Part shown: piece after piece, positions 1-8,642 of the stretch
Layout: each line of letters opens with the position of its first letter
How positions within the stretch are numbered: position 1 is the first letter of the stretch
Origin: Hallella bergensis DSM 17361
GTDB taxonomy: Bacteria; Bacteroidota; Bacteroidia; Bacteroidales; Bacteroidaceae
Direction: 5' to 3'
Assembly (NCBI RefSeq): GCF_000160535.1
Contig: NZ_GG704781.1
Coordinates: 395,323 to 459,322, forward strand
DNA length: 64,000 nt
Translations under genes and position numbers: made by a program
Notes under the pieces: model-generated
What the model saw: only the letters and a program-made list of their open reading frames with translations
The model's database searches: none
Told to the model about the DNA's origin: nothing

Positions 1-391
1 TAACAACTCCAAACTCATTGAGACAGTCGTCATTTTGAATGTAAGGAGCATAAACATCTGAATCAATCAACAATTTAGGATCTTCAGTACGGTGAGAATG
101 AACAAGAGGACAACGGTCATAATTAGAAGCAAGGCGGCCACATGGACGGATCTGCTGACAACCTTTTTTATCCTCAAAAACTTCGAAACGAGGGAGCGAA
201 TCATTATTGTAAGTTAAAGTGAAAAATAAAGAATAACGATGTGATTTAATCTCCTGTTCAACCCGATGACACATAGAGGAAGTACGAATGTTTCGACAGG
301 CATAACATTCATTACAGGCAACATACTCAAACCGTTTAGTGTAGCGGTTAAATATACGTTTCGGGTTAAGACAGTGAGAAAATACCTGCAT
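1..391 (-). CDS. Microvirus replication initiation protein (VP4-like), C-terminus beyond window edge
   Basis: Reading the minus strand from the ATG at 391 gives 130 uninterrupted codons that run off the window. The N-terminus has a cysteine-rich zinc-ribbon-like segment (HCLNP, then CNECYACRN) followed by LFFTLTYNNDSLP, the arrangement typical of gokushovirus/alpavirus VP4 proteins, which nick the replicative-form DNA to start rolling-circle replication. The catalytic tyrosine region would lie beyond the edge. The gene starts 5 bp after the stop of the small upstream gene, so the two are probably co-transcribed. The ORF is open and shows no sign of decay in the visible part. The family call is firm; the subfamily (Alpavirinae-like is expected in this host group) is inference. 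Confidence 0.85.
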   Translation of the reverse strand, partial: MQVFSHCLNPKRIFNRYTKRFEYVACNECYACRNIRTSSMCHRVEQEIKSHRYSLFFTLTYNNDSLPRFEVFEDKKGCQQIRPCGRLASNYDRCPLVHSHRTEDPKLLIDSDVYAPYIQNDDCLNEFGVV

Positions 392-396
392 AAAAC

Positions 397-651
397 TTAA
401 ATATTAGTCGTATAATTATTTGCAAGAAAAACGAATAAATCTTCAAGAGAGGCGAAGTTCAACCAGCGACCGAGGTCATCAAGGAAAACAAGTACATTAG
501 GTTTGGGGGCGCGATAAATCTCGATGTGTAGTTCGACTTTGTCAAACTGACCACAAATCAAGCGTTTACGGCAGGCGCGAGGCTGAAACGGATTCTCACG
601 AGGTGACTTCATCAACATTTCCGCTTTAGATAAATCTTTTGTTTTTTCCAT
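397..651 (-). CDS. Small uncharacterised phage protein next to VP4
   Basis: This 84-residue protein has a lysine- and arginine-rich N-terminal third (residues 1-32) followed by a predicted beta/alpha half with hydrophobic segments (VLVFLDDLGRWLNF, EDLFVFLAN). It is the first gene inside the provirus boundary and is followed 5 bp later by the replication gene. I do not recognise the family. Its position between the attachment site and rep would suit a small regulatory or replication accessory protein, but nothing in the sequence proves that. No TAnnTTTG box was seen just upstream. Confidence 0.6.
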   Translation of the reverse strand: MEKTKDLSKAEMLMKSPRENPFQPRACRKRLICGQFDKVELHIEIYRAPKPNVLVFLDDLGRWLNFASLEDLFVFLANNYTTNI

Positions 652-672
652 GTGAGTAAGTATAAATAATGA

Positions 673-700
673 ATAAAATATAATGTGTGTTATGATAAAT
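673..700 (+). other. dif-like XerC/XerD recombination site at provirus edge
   Basis: The 28-bp segment aligns without gaps to the E. coli dif site. Positions 8-28 match at 18 of 21 bases, including 10 of 11 in the XerD arm (TTATGATAAAT here against TTATGTTAAAT); the outer XerC arm is AT-rich and diverged. The direct repeat ATAAAATATA occurs at 673-682 and again at 699-708. The XerD arm faces the host side (rho). The location exactly between phage genes and host genes argues for a real attachment site rather than a chance match. Confidence 0.7.
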
Positions 701-825
701 AAAATATAGAGATGACGTATATCACCTCACGCAAGTACACCGGGATTGGCCGAACGACACTGCGAATCACTGCCTATCTCCCCTGTTTAATATTTGTTAA
801 TGAAAAAGATTTAGCGAGCGTTATA

Positions 826-856
826 TTTTGCAATCCAACATATTTTGTTACCTTTG
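826..856 (+). promoter_or_regulatory. Promoter of rho
   Basis: A TTTTG (-33-like) at 826-830 and a perfect Bacteroidetes -7 box TACCTTTG at 849-856 are separated by 18 bp. Initiation near 862 would give a 5' leader of about 65 nt before the rho ATG at 928. The 711-825 stretch between dif and this promoter holds no convincing gene. Confidence 0.7.
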
Positions 857-927
857 CACCATATTATTTTAAAACATGCTTCTGTTTTGAAGCACACTCC
901 CCATTTTAATAAATTTTACCGTACACA

Positions 928-2928
928 ATGTATAGCAAAGAGGAATTATTATCCAAGAGTATCTCTTCATTGGGAGATATTGCAAACGACCTTGGCATCA
1001 CCCCACAAGATTACAACACCCCCGAACAACTTATATATGAAATTCTTGACAAGCAAGCAGAGAACGAAAGCAAAGCGTCCTCTTCGCCGAGACACAAGCG
1101 TACTCGCATCACCCGAAACGATACTGACCGTGTGTACTCGGTGAACGGTAAAGAAGGTGAGAATTTTGATACCAAGAATGTTAAAAACACAAACCCACAG
1201 CCACAACTCTTTAAAACAAGAGCTGAAATGAAAGCCGAAGCAGCCGCAGAGACTGATCCTCAGAAGAAGATCAAGGAGCTTGAAGCTGAACTTGAAGCAC
1301 TGCCCAAGCATCGAGGCCCGAAAACAAAACAAGAAAAACAACTCATGAAAGAGATAGAAACACTCAATAAAAATATAGGCAATCAGTTGCGGGAAGAAAA
1401 GCCGACGAATCAAGCACAGCAAGAAGAGGACGAGAATAAAGGCGAAGAGGTGATGGCACAGAATCAAGAGACGTCCGACATACCGGAAGCCAATTATACC
1501 ACGGAAAGCGAGAGCAACACAGAAAAGAAAAGTGAAGCGCTCATTGCCAAGTTGCAGGCCAAGATTAATGCCCACAACGAAAACACGAATGAGGATTCTG
1601 ATCCGACAGCTGCCAACGGTGTGTGGGACGGTGACCCGGGCGACGGAACTGACTTTATGGTTATGGTAGATTTGCCTATCGAAGACCATGGCATCGTGCC
1701 CAACTATGACATGTTTGACAATCCTATTACTCCCTTTGCACAATCGAATGCAACTGGATATCAGCAGCCTACACCCCAACCTTCTAATCCTCAGGCATCT
1801 TACGACTTCAACGATATTATCGAGGCAAACGGAGTGTTGGAAATCATGCCTGATGGCTACGGATTTCTGCGGTCAAGCGACTACAACTACCTATCATCGC
1901 CCGATGACATATACGTGGCGGGACAGCAAATCAAGCATTACAACCTGAAGACGGGCGACGTGGTGATGTGCCATGTGAGACCTCCACGCGAAGGAGAAAA
2001 ATACTTCCCCCTGACGAGCATCGACATGATTAACGGCAGAACGCCGGCTGAAGTTCGCGACCGTATTCCGTTTGAACATCTCACTCCCCTATTCCCCGAA
2101 GAGAAGTTCACGCTCTGCGGGGATTCGAAAACCACCAACATGTCTACACGCATTGTTGATCTCTTCTCGCCCATTGGCAAAGGACAGCGTGCACTCATCG
2201 TGGCACAGCCCAAGACGGGTAAGACCATTCTGATGAAGAACATAGCCAATGCCATCGCCGCCAACCATCCTGAGGCTTATCTCATGATGTTGCTTATTGA
2301 CGAGCGACCCGAGGAGGTTACCGACATGGCACGCACCGTTGATGCGGAGGTGATTGCCTCCACCTTTGATGAACCGGCTGAGCGCCATGTTAAAATAGCA
2401 GGCATTGTGCTTGAAAAGGCAAAGCGCATGGTGGAATGTGGACACGATGTTGTGATATTCCTCGACTCCATCACACGACTGGCTCGCGCCTATAACACGG
2501 TATCTCCTGCCAGTGGTAAAGTATTGACCGGTGGTGTGGATGCCAACGCCCTGCAGAAACCCAAGCGCTTCTTTGGTGCGGCACGTAATATAGAAAAAGG
2601 TGGATCGCTCACCATCATTGCCACTGCCCTCATTGACACGGGCAGCAAGATGGACGAGGTGATCTTCGAGGAGTTCAAGGGTACGGGCAACATGGAACTG
2701 CAGCTTGACCGTTCGCTGAGCAATAAGCGCATCTTCCCATCTGTCAATCTCATTGCATCAAGCACACGACGCGACGACTTGCTTCAGGACAAGACGACGC
2801 TCGACCGCATGTGGATATTGCGCAAATACATCTCCGACATGAATCCTATCGAGGCCATGAACACCATTCATGGACGCATGCAGCAAACCCACGACAACGC
2901 AGAGTTTCTGCTCTCGATGAACGGATAG
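928..2928 (+). CDS. rho: Transcription termination factor Rho (long-insert Bacteroidetes form)
   Basis: RNA-dependent hexameric ATPase that ends untranslated transcripts. An N-terminal Rho-N helical domain (residues 1-45) is followed by about 250 residues of low-complexity sequence rich in E, K, N and Q. Then come the cold-shock-type RNA-binding domain from about residue 297 ([14 protein letters not shown] near 302) and the RecA-type motor. Walker A is AQPKTGKT with the lysine at 432, Walker [12 protein letters not shown] is near 510, and the Q- and R-loop region follows. At 666 residues it is far longer than the 419-residue E. coli protein because of the insert. In Bacteroides thetaiotaomicron a comparable disordered Rho region is known to drive phase separation. 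A hairpin follows the stop codon. Confidence 0.97.
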   Translation: MYSKEELLSKSISSLGDIANDLGITPQDYNTPEQLIYEILDKQAENESKASSSPRHKRTRITRNDTDRVYSVNGKEGENFDTKNVKNTNPQPQLFKTRAEMKAEAAAETDPQKKIKELEAELEALPKHRGPKTKQEKQLMKEIETLNKNIGNQLREEKPTNQAQQEEDENKGEEVMAQNQETSDIPEANYTTESESNTEKKSEALIAKLQAKINAHNENTNEDSDPTAANGVWDGDPGDGTDFMVMVDLPIEDHGIVPNYDMFDNPITPFAQSNATGYQQPTPQPSNPQASYDFNDIIEANGVLEIMPDGYGFLRSSDYNYLSSPDDIYVAGQQIKHYNLKTGDVVMCHVRPPREGEKYFPLTSIDMINGRTPAEVRDRIPFEHLTPLFPEEKFTLCGDSKTTNMSTRIVDLFSPIGKGQRALIVAQPKTGKTILMKNIANAIAANHPEAYLMMLLIDERPEEVTDMARTVDAEVIASTFDEPAERHVKIAGIVLEKAKRMVECGHDVVIFLDSITRLARAYNTVSPASGKVLTGGVDANALQKPKRFFGAARNIEKGGSLTIIATALIDTGSKMDEVIFEEFKGTGNMELQLDRSLSNKRIFPSVNLIASSTRRDDLLQDKTTLDRMWILRKYISDMNPIEAMNTIHGRMQQTHDNAEFLLSMNG

Positions 2929-2942
2929 ACATGGGCTCGCCA

Positions 2943-2969
2943 CTGCCGGAGAAATACTTTCTCTGGCAG
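2943..2969 (+). terminator. Hairpin directly after rho
   Basis: A 12-bp stem with one mismatch (CTGCCGGAGAAA / TTTCTCTGGCAG) and a 3-nt loop lies 14 bp beyond the rho stop codon. No T-tract follows, so it may be a 3'-end stabiliser or partial terminator rather than a strong intrinsic terminator. Confidence 0.4.
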
Positions 2970-3013
2970 CGGGTTGGCCTTCAATCTGAAATCATTTATC
3001 AAAACCACACTCC

Positions 3014-3940
3014 ATGTATAAATTGAAATACTTTTTATGTTGCCTGTACTTCGTTGGTGTCAGCCTCTCGGCCAAGGCACAAATGCAGTGGAACCGACAA
3101 TATCAAATCTATTTCGACCAATACAAGGATATGGCCATAGAACAAATGCTGAGCCATCGCATTCCTGCCAGCATCACCCTCGCACAAGGAGTGTTCGAGA
3201 GTGCGGCTGGGCGCAGCATCTTAGCCACCCGCGGCAACAATCACTTTGGTATCAAGTGCCATGGATGGACGGGACGGAGCATGACGCACGATGACGATGA
3301 CATAGGCGAATGCTTTCGTGCATACGATAATCCCAGGGAAAGCTTCGAGGATCACAGCAAATTTCTAACGCAAAGCCGACGATATGCTCGATTGTTCTCG
3401 CTGGACATCACTGACTACCGAGGGTGGGCACATGGTCTCAAGGCATGCGGATATGCCACCAACCCTCGCTATGCTTATAAACTCATAGAAATTATAGAGC
3501 GCTACAAACTCTATGTCTACGACCGGGCAACAACCTATGACCATTTCATGGCCAAGCGGTCGGGAGCGGCTCATCCGATACAACAGGGCGTGCCACTCCA
3601 CCCCATCAAGATATTCAACAAGAACTATTACCTGATGGCTCGTGAGGGAGACACTTTTAAATCCATCGGGAAGGAAATTGAGATATCCGGACGAAAGATA
3701 GCCAAATACAACGAGCGTAACTATCACGACGTGCTCCACGCCGGAGAGATAGTCTATCTGAAGAAAAAAAGAAAACGCGCTTCTAAAATTTACAAGAACA
3801 AGCCTCACGTGGTGCAACCCGGCGAAAGTATGTATGACATCTCACAGCGTTATGGCATCAGGCTGAAGTATCTCTACAAGAAAAACAACCTTTCGCCAGA
3901 CCATCAGATAAGAGTGGGCGAACGGCTAAGAGTGTATTGA
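3014..3940 (+). CDS. Secreted peptidoglycan glucosaminidase with two LysM domains
   Basis: This is predicted to hydrolyse glycan strands of peptidoglycan in the periplasm. A signal peptide (about residues 1-22, ending AKA) is followed by a FlgJ/Mannosyl-glycoprotein endo-beta-N-acetylglucosaminidase domain at about 35-170, with the characteristic ASITLAQGVFESAAGRS (general-acid glutamate in FES) and HFGIKC. Two LysM cell-wall-binding repeats lie at about 205-250 (YLMAREGDTFKSIG) and 262-307 (HVVQPGESMYDIS). The basic KKKRKRAS segment links the LysMs. It starts 85 bp after rho and is the first of a same-strand group of exported proteins. It may act in cell separation or wall turnover. Confidence 0.92.
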   Translation: MYKLKYFLCCLYFVGVSLSAKAQMQWNRQYQIYFDQYKDMAIEQMLSHRIPASITLAQGVFESAAGRSILATRGNNHFGIKCHGWTGRSMTHDDDDIGECFRAYDNPRESFEDHSKFLTQSRRYARLFSLDITDYRGWAHGLKACGYATNPRYAYKLIEIIERYKLYVYDRATTYDHFMAKRSGAAHPIQQGVPLHPIKIFNKNYYLMAREGDTFKSIGKEIEISGRKIAKYNERNYHDVLHAGEIVYLKKKRKRASKIYKNKPHVVQPGESMYDISQRYGIRLKYLYKKNNLSPDHQIRVGERLRVY

Positions 3941-4004
3941 TAGCGCGCAAGCCCCTTTGGCTCTGACTAAAAGAACCCTATTCTAACAAAAAAGACATCG
4001 TATA

Positions 4005-5246
4005 ATGAGAAAGCTCTTACTTGTTGCCACTATTCTCCTGCTGGCAGGTAGCAGGGTTGTCGCACAGGATTTTAACCGGTTTTTTCAAGACAAAACCCTG
4101 AGGATAGACTATATGTTCTCGGGTACCCATAACACGCAGCACATTGCTGTAGACGAGTTGTTGGTGGAACCTCGGTGGTATGGCAAGCGGAAACGACTGG
4201 CCGAAATTCCGGTGGAAGGCAACGGACAGATCACTGTGCGTGATCACAAGACACAAGAGGTGATCTATCGCAATTCGTTCTCCACCCTCTTCCAGGAGTG
4301 GCAACAAGAACCCGAAGCGCTGTATACGGAGAAGGCTTTCGAGAATGTGTTTCTTGTGCCCATGCCCATAGATACGGCCGACATTACCATCGAATTGCGC
4401 GACAACCGTCGTCGTATCTCAACCTCTCTCACCCACCGGGTGGTGCCTACGGACATTCTCATCCGACCCATCGGTTGTCGCCACGTCACACCCTTTGAGG
4501 TGTTGCAACAGGCCAGCGACACCACTAATTGCATCCACCTGGCCTATCTTGCCGAGGGCTACCGACCCGAGGAGATGAATATGTTCATAGCCGATGCTCG
4601 CACAGCTATGGAAGCTCTCTTTGCCCATGAGCCCTACAAGAGCATGCGCCAATGGTTTAACATTGTGGCCGTGAAGTCTCCATCGATGGAAAGCGGAGCC
4701 AGTGAGCCGGGCAAGGGCGTCTGGAAAAACACAGCCCTACGCTCCCACTGGGACACCAACTACAGCGAGCGATACCTCACCACAAGCCATCTCAAGGACA
4801 TGCACGACCTACTGGCCGGCACACCCTACGAGCATATCCTCGTACTGGTCAACTCTGATCGGTATGGCGGCGGTGGGATTCTTAACTCCTATATTCTCTC
4901 AACGATGCACAACCAATGGTCAAAGCCTGTCGTGGTGCATGAGTTTGGCCATAGTTTCGCTGGCCTGGCTGACGAGTATGCCTACGAGGGAGATGAGGTG
5001 AACATGTATCCACTCGATGTGGAACCATGGGAAAAGAACATCACCACCAAAGTAGATTTCCATGGAAAGTGGGAGAATCTTATCGGTAGAGATAAAAAGG
5101 CGGGACTATACGAGGGTGCTGGCTACAAGCTGAAAGGCGTTTTTCGCGGTTACAGAGACTGCAGAATGCGCACCAATGAGATTCCTGAATTTTGTCCGGC
5201 ATGCCGGAAGGCTACTCAGGAACTGATTGAGTTCTACGTGAAATAG
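4005..5246 (+). CDS. Secreted M64-family (IgA peptidase-like) zinc metalloprotease
   Basis: Signal peptide 1-20 (MRKLLLVATILLLAGSRVVA) precedes a beta-rich M64 N-terminal domain and a peptidase M64 domain. The zinc motif HEFGH is at residues 312-316, extended to the M64-typical FAGLADEY. The C-terminus carries a CPACRKA pair of cysteines. The family is named for a Clostridium ramosum IgA protease, but most Bacteroidetes members have no known substrate. The following TPR gene starts 18 bp after the stop, so the two are likely co-transcribed. Substrate is unknown; host-protein or dietary-protein digestion are both possible. Confidence 0.9.
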   Translation: MRKLLLVATILLLAGSRVVAQDFNRFFQDKTLRIDYMFSGTHNTQHIAVDELLVEPRWYGKRKRLAEIPVEGNGQITVRDHKTQEVIYRNSFSTLFQEWQQEPEALYTEKAFENVFLVPMPIDTADITIELRDNRRRISTSLTHRVVPTDILIRPIGCRHVTPFEVLQQASDTTNCIHLAYLAEGYRPEEMNMFIADARTAMEALFAHEPYKSMRQWFNIVAVKSPSMESGASEPGKGVWKNTALRSHWDTNYSERYLTTSHLKDMHDLLAGTPYEHILVLVNSDRYGGGGILNSYILSTMHNQWSKPVVVHEFGHSFAGLADEYAYEGDEVNMYPLDVEPWEKNITTKVDFHGKWENLIGRDKKAGLYEGAGYKLKGVFRGYRDCRMRTNEIPEFCPACRKATQELIEFYVK

Positions 5247-5264
5247 TCCGCAAGTATAGGTTGC

Positions 5265-5867
5265 ATGAAGGTATCACAATGGGCACGTCAGGTTGTCACA
5301 GTGATTTTGCTGTTGCTTATGGTGGGACTCCAAGCTGCTGCCCAAGCAACGGATCGTGAGCGACTTGGGATGGGCCTCGAATATTTTCGAAGTGGCAAAT
5401 ACCACGAGGCGCTGTTGATCTTGCAAAAGCTCGACAGGCAATATCGCCTGAATCCGAGAATCAGGGCTTATATCGGTGTGTGTTTTTATTATGAATGGGA
5501 TTATAAAATGGCAACAACCTATCTCGACTCGGTTATTCCCAAATTGACGGCATTCTCTCCCCAGGAGCGGTCTTTTTATTTTTACGCCAATGCCGAAAGC
5601 CATTTTAATCTCAAACAATATGAAAAGGCGCTCTCAATGTATCAGCAAATGCTCGAAGTTTGTCACGACAATGAGAAAGCGGACGCCTTCTATCGCATAG
5701 GATTCATACACGTATATAATCAGGACTGGCTCGATGCCTTAGACAATTTGCAGAGTGCTCTTGTATACTACAGGCAATACCAACCTAAGGAAAAAGCCCG
5801 AGTGGCACAAATCAGAAACATGATCAATGGCTGCTGTGCAAGAATAAGACAGGAAGAGAAGGAGTAG
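5265..5867 (+). CDS. Exported TPR-repeat protein
   Basis: A hydrophobic leader (residues 1-27, ending AAA) is followed by about four tetratricopeptide-like helical pairs, for example FRSGKYHEALLILQKLD, FNLKQYEKALSMYQQMLEV and YNQDWLDALDNLQSAL. TPRs are protein-protein docking surfaces, and the protein has no catalytic motif. The gene is 18 bp downstream of the M64 protease and probably belongs to the same transcript. A scaffolding or secretion-partner role is only a guess. Confidence 0.8.
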   Translation: MKVSQWARQVVTVILLLLMVGLQAAAQATDRERLGMGLEYFRSGKYHEALLILQKLDRQYRLNPRIRAYIGVCFYYEWDYKMATTYLDSVIPKLTAFSPQERSFYFYANAESHFNLKQYEKALSMYQQMLEVCHDNEKADAFYRIGFIHVYNQDWLDALDNLQSALVYYRQYQPKEKARVAQIRNMINGCCARIRQEEKE

Positions 5868-5914
5868 ACTCACCTTTTTATGTTAATTAAATGGTATAAT
5901 TGCTTTATTTTTAA

Positions 5915-5922
5915 TAACTTTG
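5915..5922 (+). promoter_or_regulatory. -7 box directly in front of the EFR1 gene
   Basis: TAACTTTG matches the Bacteroidetes consensus TAnnTTTG and ends only 4 bp before the ATG at 5927. Initiation at or next to the start codon is expected, meaning a leaderless or nearly leaderless mRNA. No good -33 TTTG is present at the usual spacing. Confidence 0.55.
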
Positions 5923-5926
5923 CAGC

Positions 5927-6730
5927 ATGATATTCTATTTCTCTGCAACTGGAAACACACGGTGGGCAGCTCAGCAACTGTCTGATGCAACAGGAGAACA
6001 GCTGATAAATATTTCTGAATTCAACGCTGACAAACCTCTCGCCCAGCCTCAGAGCGGCGAGCGTATAGGTTTTTGTTTTCCTGTACATGGTTGGCGCCCA
6101 CCCCTCATCGTGCGCAAATTCATTGAAAACCTCAGGCTGAGAACTGAAGGACATTATGTTTATGCTCTGTGCACAGCGGGGGACACCATTGGTGAAACCA
6201 TGGATATCTTCGAGCGCGATCTCCATAACAAAGGCATCAGGCTTGATGCCGCTTTCTCTTTGCTCATGCCAGAATCGTATGTCGGATTGCCATTTATGGA
6301 CGTGGATGGTCCGGAGAAAGAGCAAAAAAAGATTTCGAATGCTGCTACGGAGCTTGAAAAATATACATCGATTATTCTCAACAAAGAACATTATAGGATC
6401 TTGCCACACCTTGGCAAGTGGCCACGAATCAATTCAAGGCTTATCGGAGACGTATTTGTGAAGTACCTCATTACGGACAAACATTTTCACGTAGACAGTA
6501 CGAAATGCGTGAAATGTGGAATCTGTGCGGAAGTTTGCCCGGTAAAAGACATTGAGGGTGGACTGGGATTCGAGCCCAAATGGAAGTACAACGATACTTG
6601 TCTCACCTGCTTTGCCTGCTATCACCATTGCCCACATCACGCAATAGAGTTTGGCAATCAAACCAAAAATAAGGGACAATATTTCTATAATCATCATCGA
6701 CACAAATCAAACAAAGAGTTGCTGAAATAA
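5927..6730 (+). CDS. EFR1-family flavodoxin-ferredoxin fusion protein
   Basis: The N-terminus is a flavodoxin-like FMN-binding fold (MIFYFSATGNTRWAA with the phosphate-binding SATGNT loop, and residues 80-95 covering the second flavin loop). The C-terminus carries two 4Fe-4S clusters: CVKCGICAEVCP at about residue 192 and CLTCFACYHHCP at about 225, both with the full CxxCxxCxxxCP pattern. EFR1 proteins are cytosolic electron-transfer proteins of anaerobes whose partners are mostly unknown. The upstream -7 box at 5915-5922 leaves almost no 5' UTR. Length (267) fits the family. Confidence 0.9.
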   Translation: MIFYFSATGNTRWAAQQLSDATGEQLINISEFNADKPLAQPQSGERIGFCFPVHGWRPPLIVRKFIENLRLRTEGHYVYALCTAGDTIGETMDIFERDLHNKGIRLDAAFSLLMPESYVGLPFMDVDGPEKEQKKISNAATELEKYTSIILNKEHYRILPHLGKWPRINSRLIGDVFVKYLITDKHFHVDSTKCVKCGICAEVCPVKDIEGGLGFEPKWKYNDTCLTCFACYHHCPHHAIEFGNQTKNKGQYFYNHHRHKSNKELLK

Positions 6731-6751
6731 AAGCACGTATTAAAATCAAAC

Positions 6752-8485
6752 ATGAAAAAAATACTACTCTCGCTTAGCATCGCCATGTTGTCAGCTGTCT
6801 CCACGCATGCCCACAGAGCATGGCCCTACCCCATGACTTTTGTCCAAAGTAACGGAGACACCATCACCGTGCGTCTGAATGGCGACGATTACTTCCATTG
6901 GTACACGGATATGGAAGGGAACATTCTCGAACGTCATGGAAACGACTTTACAAAGATTGCGATAGACAAGGAAACTTTCTTTGCCCAAGCACAACAAACG
7001 CTCAACGCCAAAGGTATACGCCGGGAGCCTATTGTCAAATCTTCCAGCTTGTTTCCACACATGGGGTCGCCCAAAGCCGTAGTGATTTTGGCACAATATC
7101 AAGACTTGGCCTTTTCTGTCAAGAATCCAAGGGCCTCTTTCGATCAGTATCTGAATGCTACAGACGGACATCCGCAAAACTTGGGTAACAACGAAAATAG
7201 AAACTACGGTAGTGTCAAGCAATATTTCATGTATCAGAGCGACGGCAAATTCAGCCCACAATTCGACGTCTATGGCCCTGTGACTCTGCCGCAGAAGATG
7301 GCATATTATGGAGGGACTGACGAAAATGGTCATGACGAGAAATTCATAGAATTGCTTCAAGATGCCTGCACAGCCATGGACGACTCGTTGGATTTTAGCC
7401 AATACGACCAAGACGGCGATGGGAATATTGACCTGGTCTATGTTATCTATGCTGGATATGGACAGAGCAATGGTGCTGCGAACGAAACCATGTGGCCCAA
7501 GCGATTCGGAGGTTTTTCAATTCCAAAGTTCGACGGCAAGGGTGTGAATCAAGGTGGAATCAGCAATGAACTGTTTGGAAGAGAGAACAATCCGTCCGAC
7601 AAAAACATCAATGGTATCGGGCTATTCTGCCATGAATTCTCACACTGCTTGGGGCTTCCGGACTTCTATCCCACCAACAATATAGTAGAAGACAACTTGG
7701 GAATGGAGGACTGGAGCCTAATGGATAATGGAGAATATGTAGACTTCGGTTTTTGTCCTGTTGCATACACGGCCTGGGAGCGCGAAGCAATGGGCTGGGA
7801 CAGTATACCGGCCATTACCAAAGCCAGACAATACAAGTTGGATGGAAAACTTTCCAATGGATCAAATGCTGTAAAAATTGAAAATCCGAACAACAAGAAC
7901 GACTATTTTGTGTTGCAGCATTTTGAAGATACAATATGGAACCAGCGTATCGCAAAATATAAAAACTCCGCAAAACACATTAACTACAACCCTGAAACCA
8001 AAGGATTACTGATATATCATGTCGATTATCAGAAAGATGCTTTCGGACTTTGGCGGAACTCGGTGAACAACGATCAGTCGCATCCGAGAATGACCGTGAT
8101 ACCTGCTGATGGGAAGTTGGTGTCAAGCTACAGAATAAAAGACATTACCCCTTATGAATATGCTCAAGAACTTCATGGTGATATTTTCCGTGCAGAATCA
8201 GTCAGTACCACGTCTATGTTCGAACAGACCGGCGGCCTACCCAATGCCGCGTGGTGGACAACTACTGAAGCTACACCGATATATAATATCAATTATATGA
8301 ACGGTGCCACTTACTTTGACTTCCTTAGGCCTGTAGCCGATACGGGTATTGATCACACACTTGTGACACCTACTCCACTTTCTTCGGAAAGAATCTATAG
8401 TCTTGACGGTCGCTTTGTCGGCACTACCGTTGATACCCTCCCTCATGGCATTTACATACGCGGCGGCAAGAAGTTTGTGAAGTAA
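6752..8485 (+). CDS. Secreted M6-family zinc metalloprotease with C-terminal sorting-type tail
   Basis: Signal peptide 1-21 is followed by an M6-type (immune inhibitor A-like) protease domain. The zinc site is HEFSH at residues 294-298, with CLGLPDFY after it as in the family's HExxHxxGxxD arrangement and a downstream MDNG Met-turn region. The last 35 residues (IYSLDGR..., ...LPHGIYIRGGKKF) resemble the C-terminal domain that many Prevotella secreted proteins carry for outer-membrane translocation and sorting; that is inference from pattern. It is probably a secreted broad-specificity protease. A strong hairpin terminator follows. Confidence 0.92.
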   Translation: MKKILLSLSIAMLSAVSTHAHRAWPYPMTFVQSNGDTITVRLNGDDYFHWYTDMEGNILERHGNDFTKIAIDKETFFAQAQQTLNAKGIRREPIVKSSSLFPHMGSPKAVVILAQYQDLAFSVKNPRASFDQYLNATDGHPQNLGNNENRNYGSVKQYFMYQSDGKFSPQFDVYGPVTLPQKMAYYGGTDENGHDEKFIELLQDACTAMDDSLDFSQYDQDGDGNIDLVYVIYAGYGQSNGAANETMWPKRFGGFSIPKFDGKGVNQGGISNELFGRENNPSDKNINGIGLFCHEFSHCLGLPDFYPTNNIVEDNLGMEDWSLMDNGEYVDFGFCPVAYTAWEREAMGWDSIPAITKARQYKLDGKLSNGSNAVKIENPNNKNDYFVLQHFEDTIWNQRIAKYKNSAKHINYNPETKGLLIYHVDYQKDAFGLWRNSVNNDQSHPRMTVIPADGKLVSSYRIKDITPYEYAQELHGDIFRAESVSTTSMFEQTGGLPNAAWWTTTEATPIYNINYMNGATYFDFLRPVADTGIDHTLVTPTPLSSERIYSLDGRFVGTTVDTLPHGIYIRGGKKFVK

Positions 8486-8562
8486 AGTTATTCTGCAAGC
8501 ACTTTATCAAATGGATATACATTGGTACTTCCCCGTCGAAGGTGGTGTAGCCAGGTAAAAAT

Positions 8563-8592
8563 AAAAATCGGGTTCCATGGAACCCGATTTTT
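8563..8592. terminator. Bidirectional intrinsic terminator between M6 protease and cydB
   Basis: This is a perfect 30-bp palindrome (AAAAATCGGGTTCCA and its complement) with an A-tract on one side and a T-tract on the other. It serves both the plus-strand M6 protease gene and the convergent cyd operon. Confidence 0.9.
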
Positions 8593-8642
8593 TACATGCT
8601 AAGCTACCGATAACGATTAGCTATTTTGGCTAACGCTATACA

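Larger units (their letters stand above)
1..700. mobile_element. Right end of an integrated Microviridae (ssDNA phage) provirus
   Basis: A replication-initiation gene of the microvirus VP4 type and a small upstream gene, both on the minus strand, run off the left edge of the window. They stop just short of a dif-like XerCD site at 673-700, after which ordinary chromosomal sequence (rho) begins. Microvirus-related proviruses are known in Bacteroidetes, and integrated gokushoviruses in enterobacteria are known to sit at dif. The capsid genes and the other junction would lie to the left and are not visible, so intactness cannot be judged. Confidence 0.75.

Noticed and set aside
712..1144. Two short plus-strand frames in front of and overlapping rho
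   Set aside because: They span the rho promoter and the rho N-terminus in another frame, have no family resemblance and no start context.
967..1779. 270-codon minus-strand frame inside rho
   Set aside because: It is antisense to the low-complexity insert of rho; open length results from codon bias (few stop codons opposite GAA/CAA-rich sequence).
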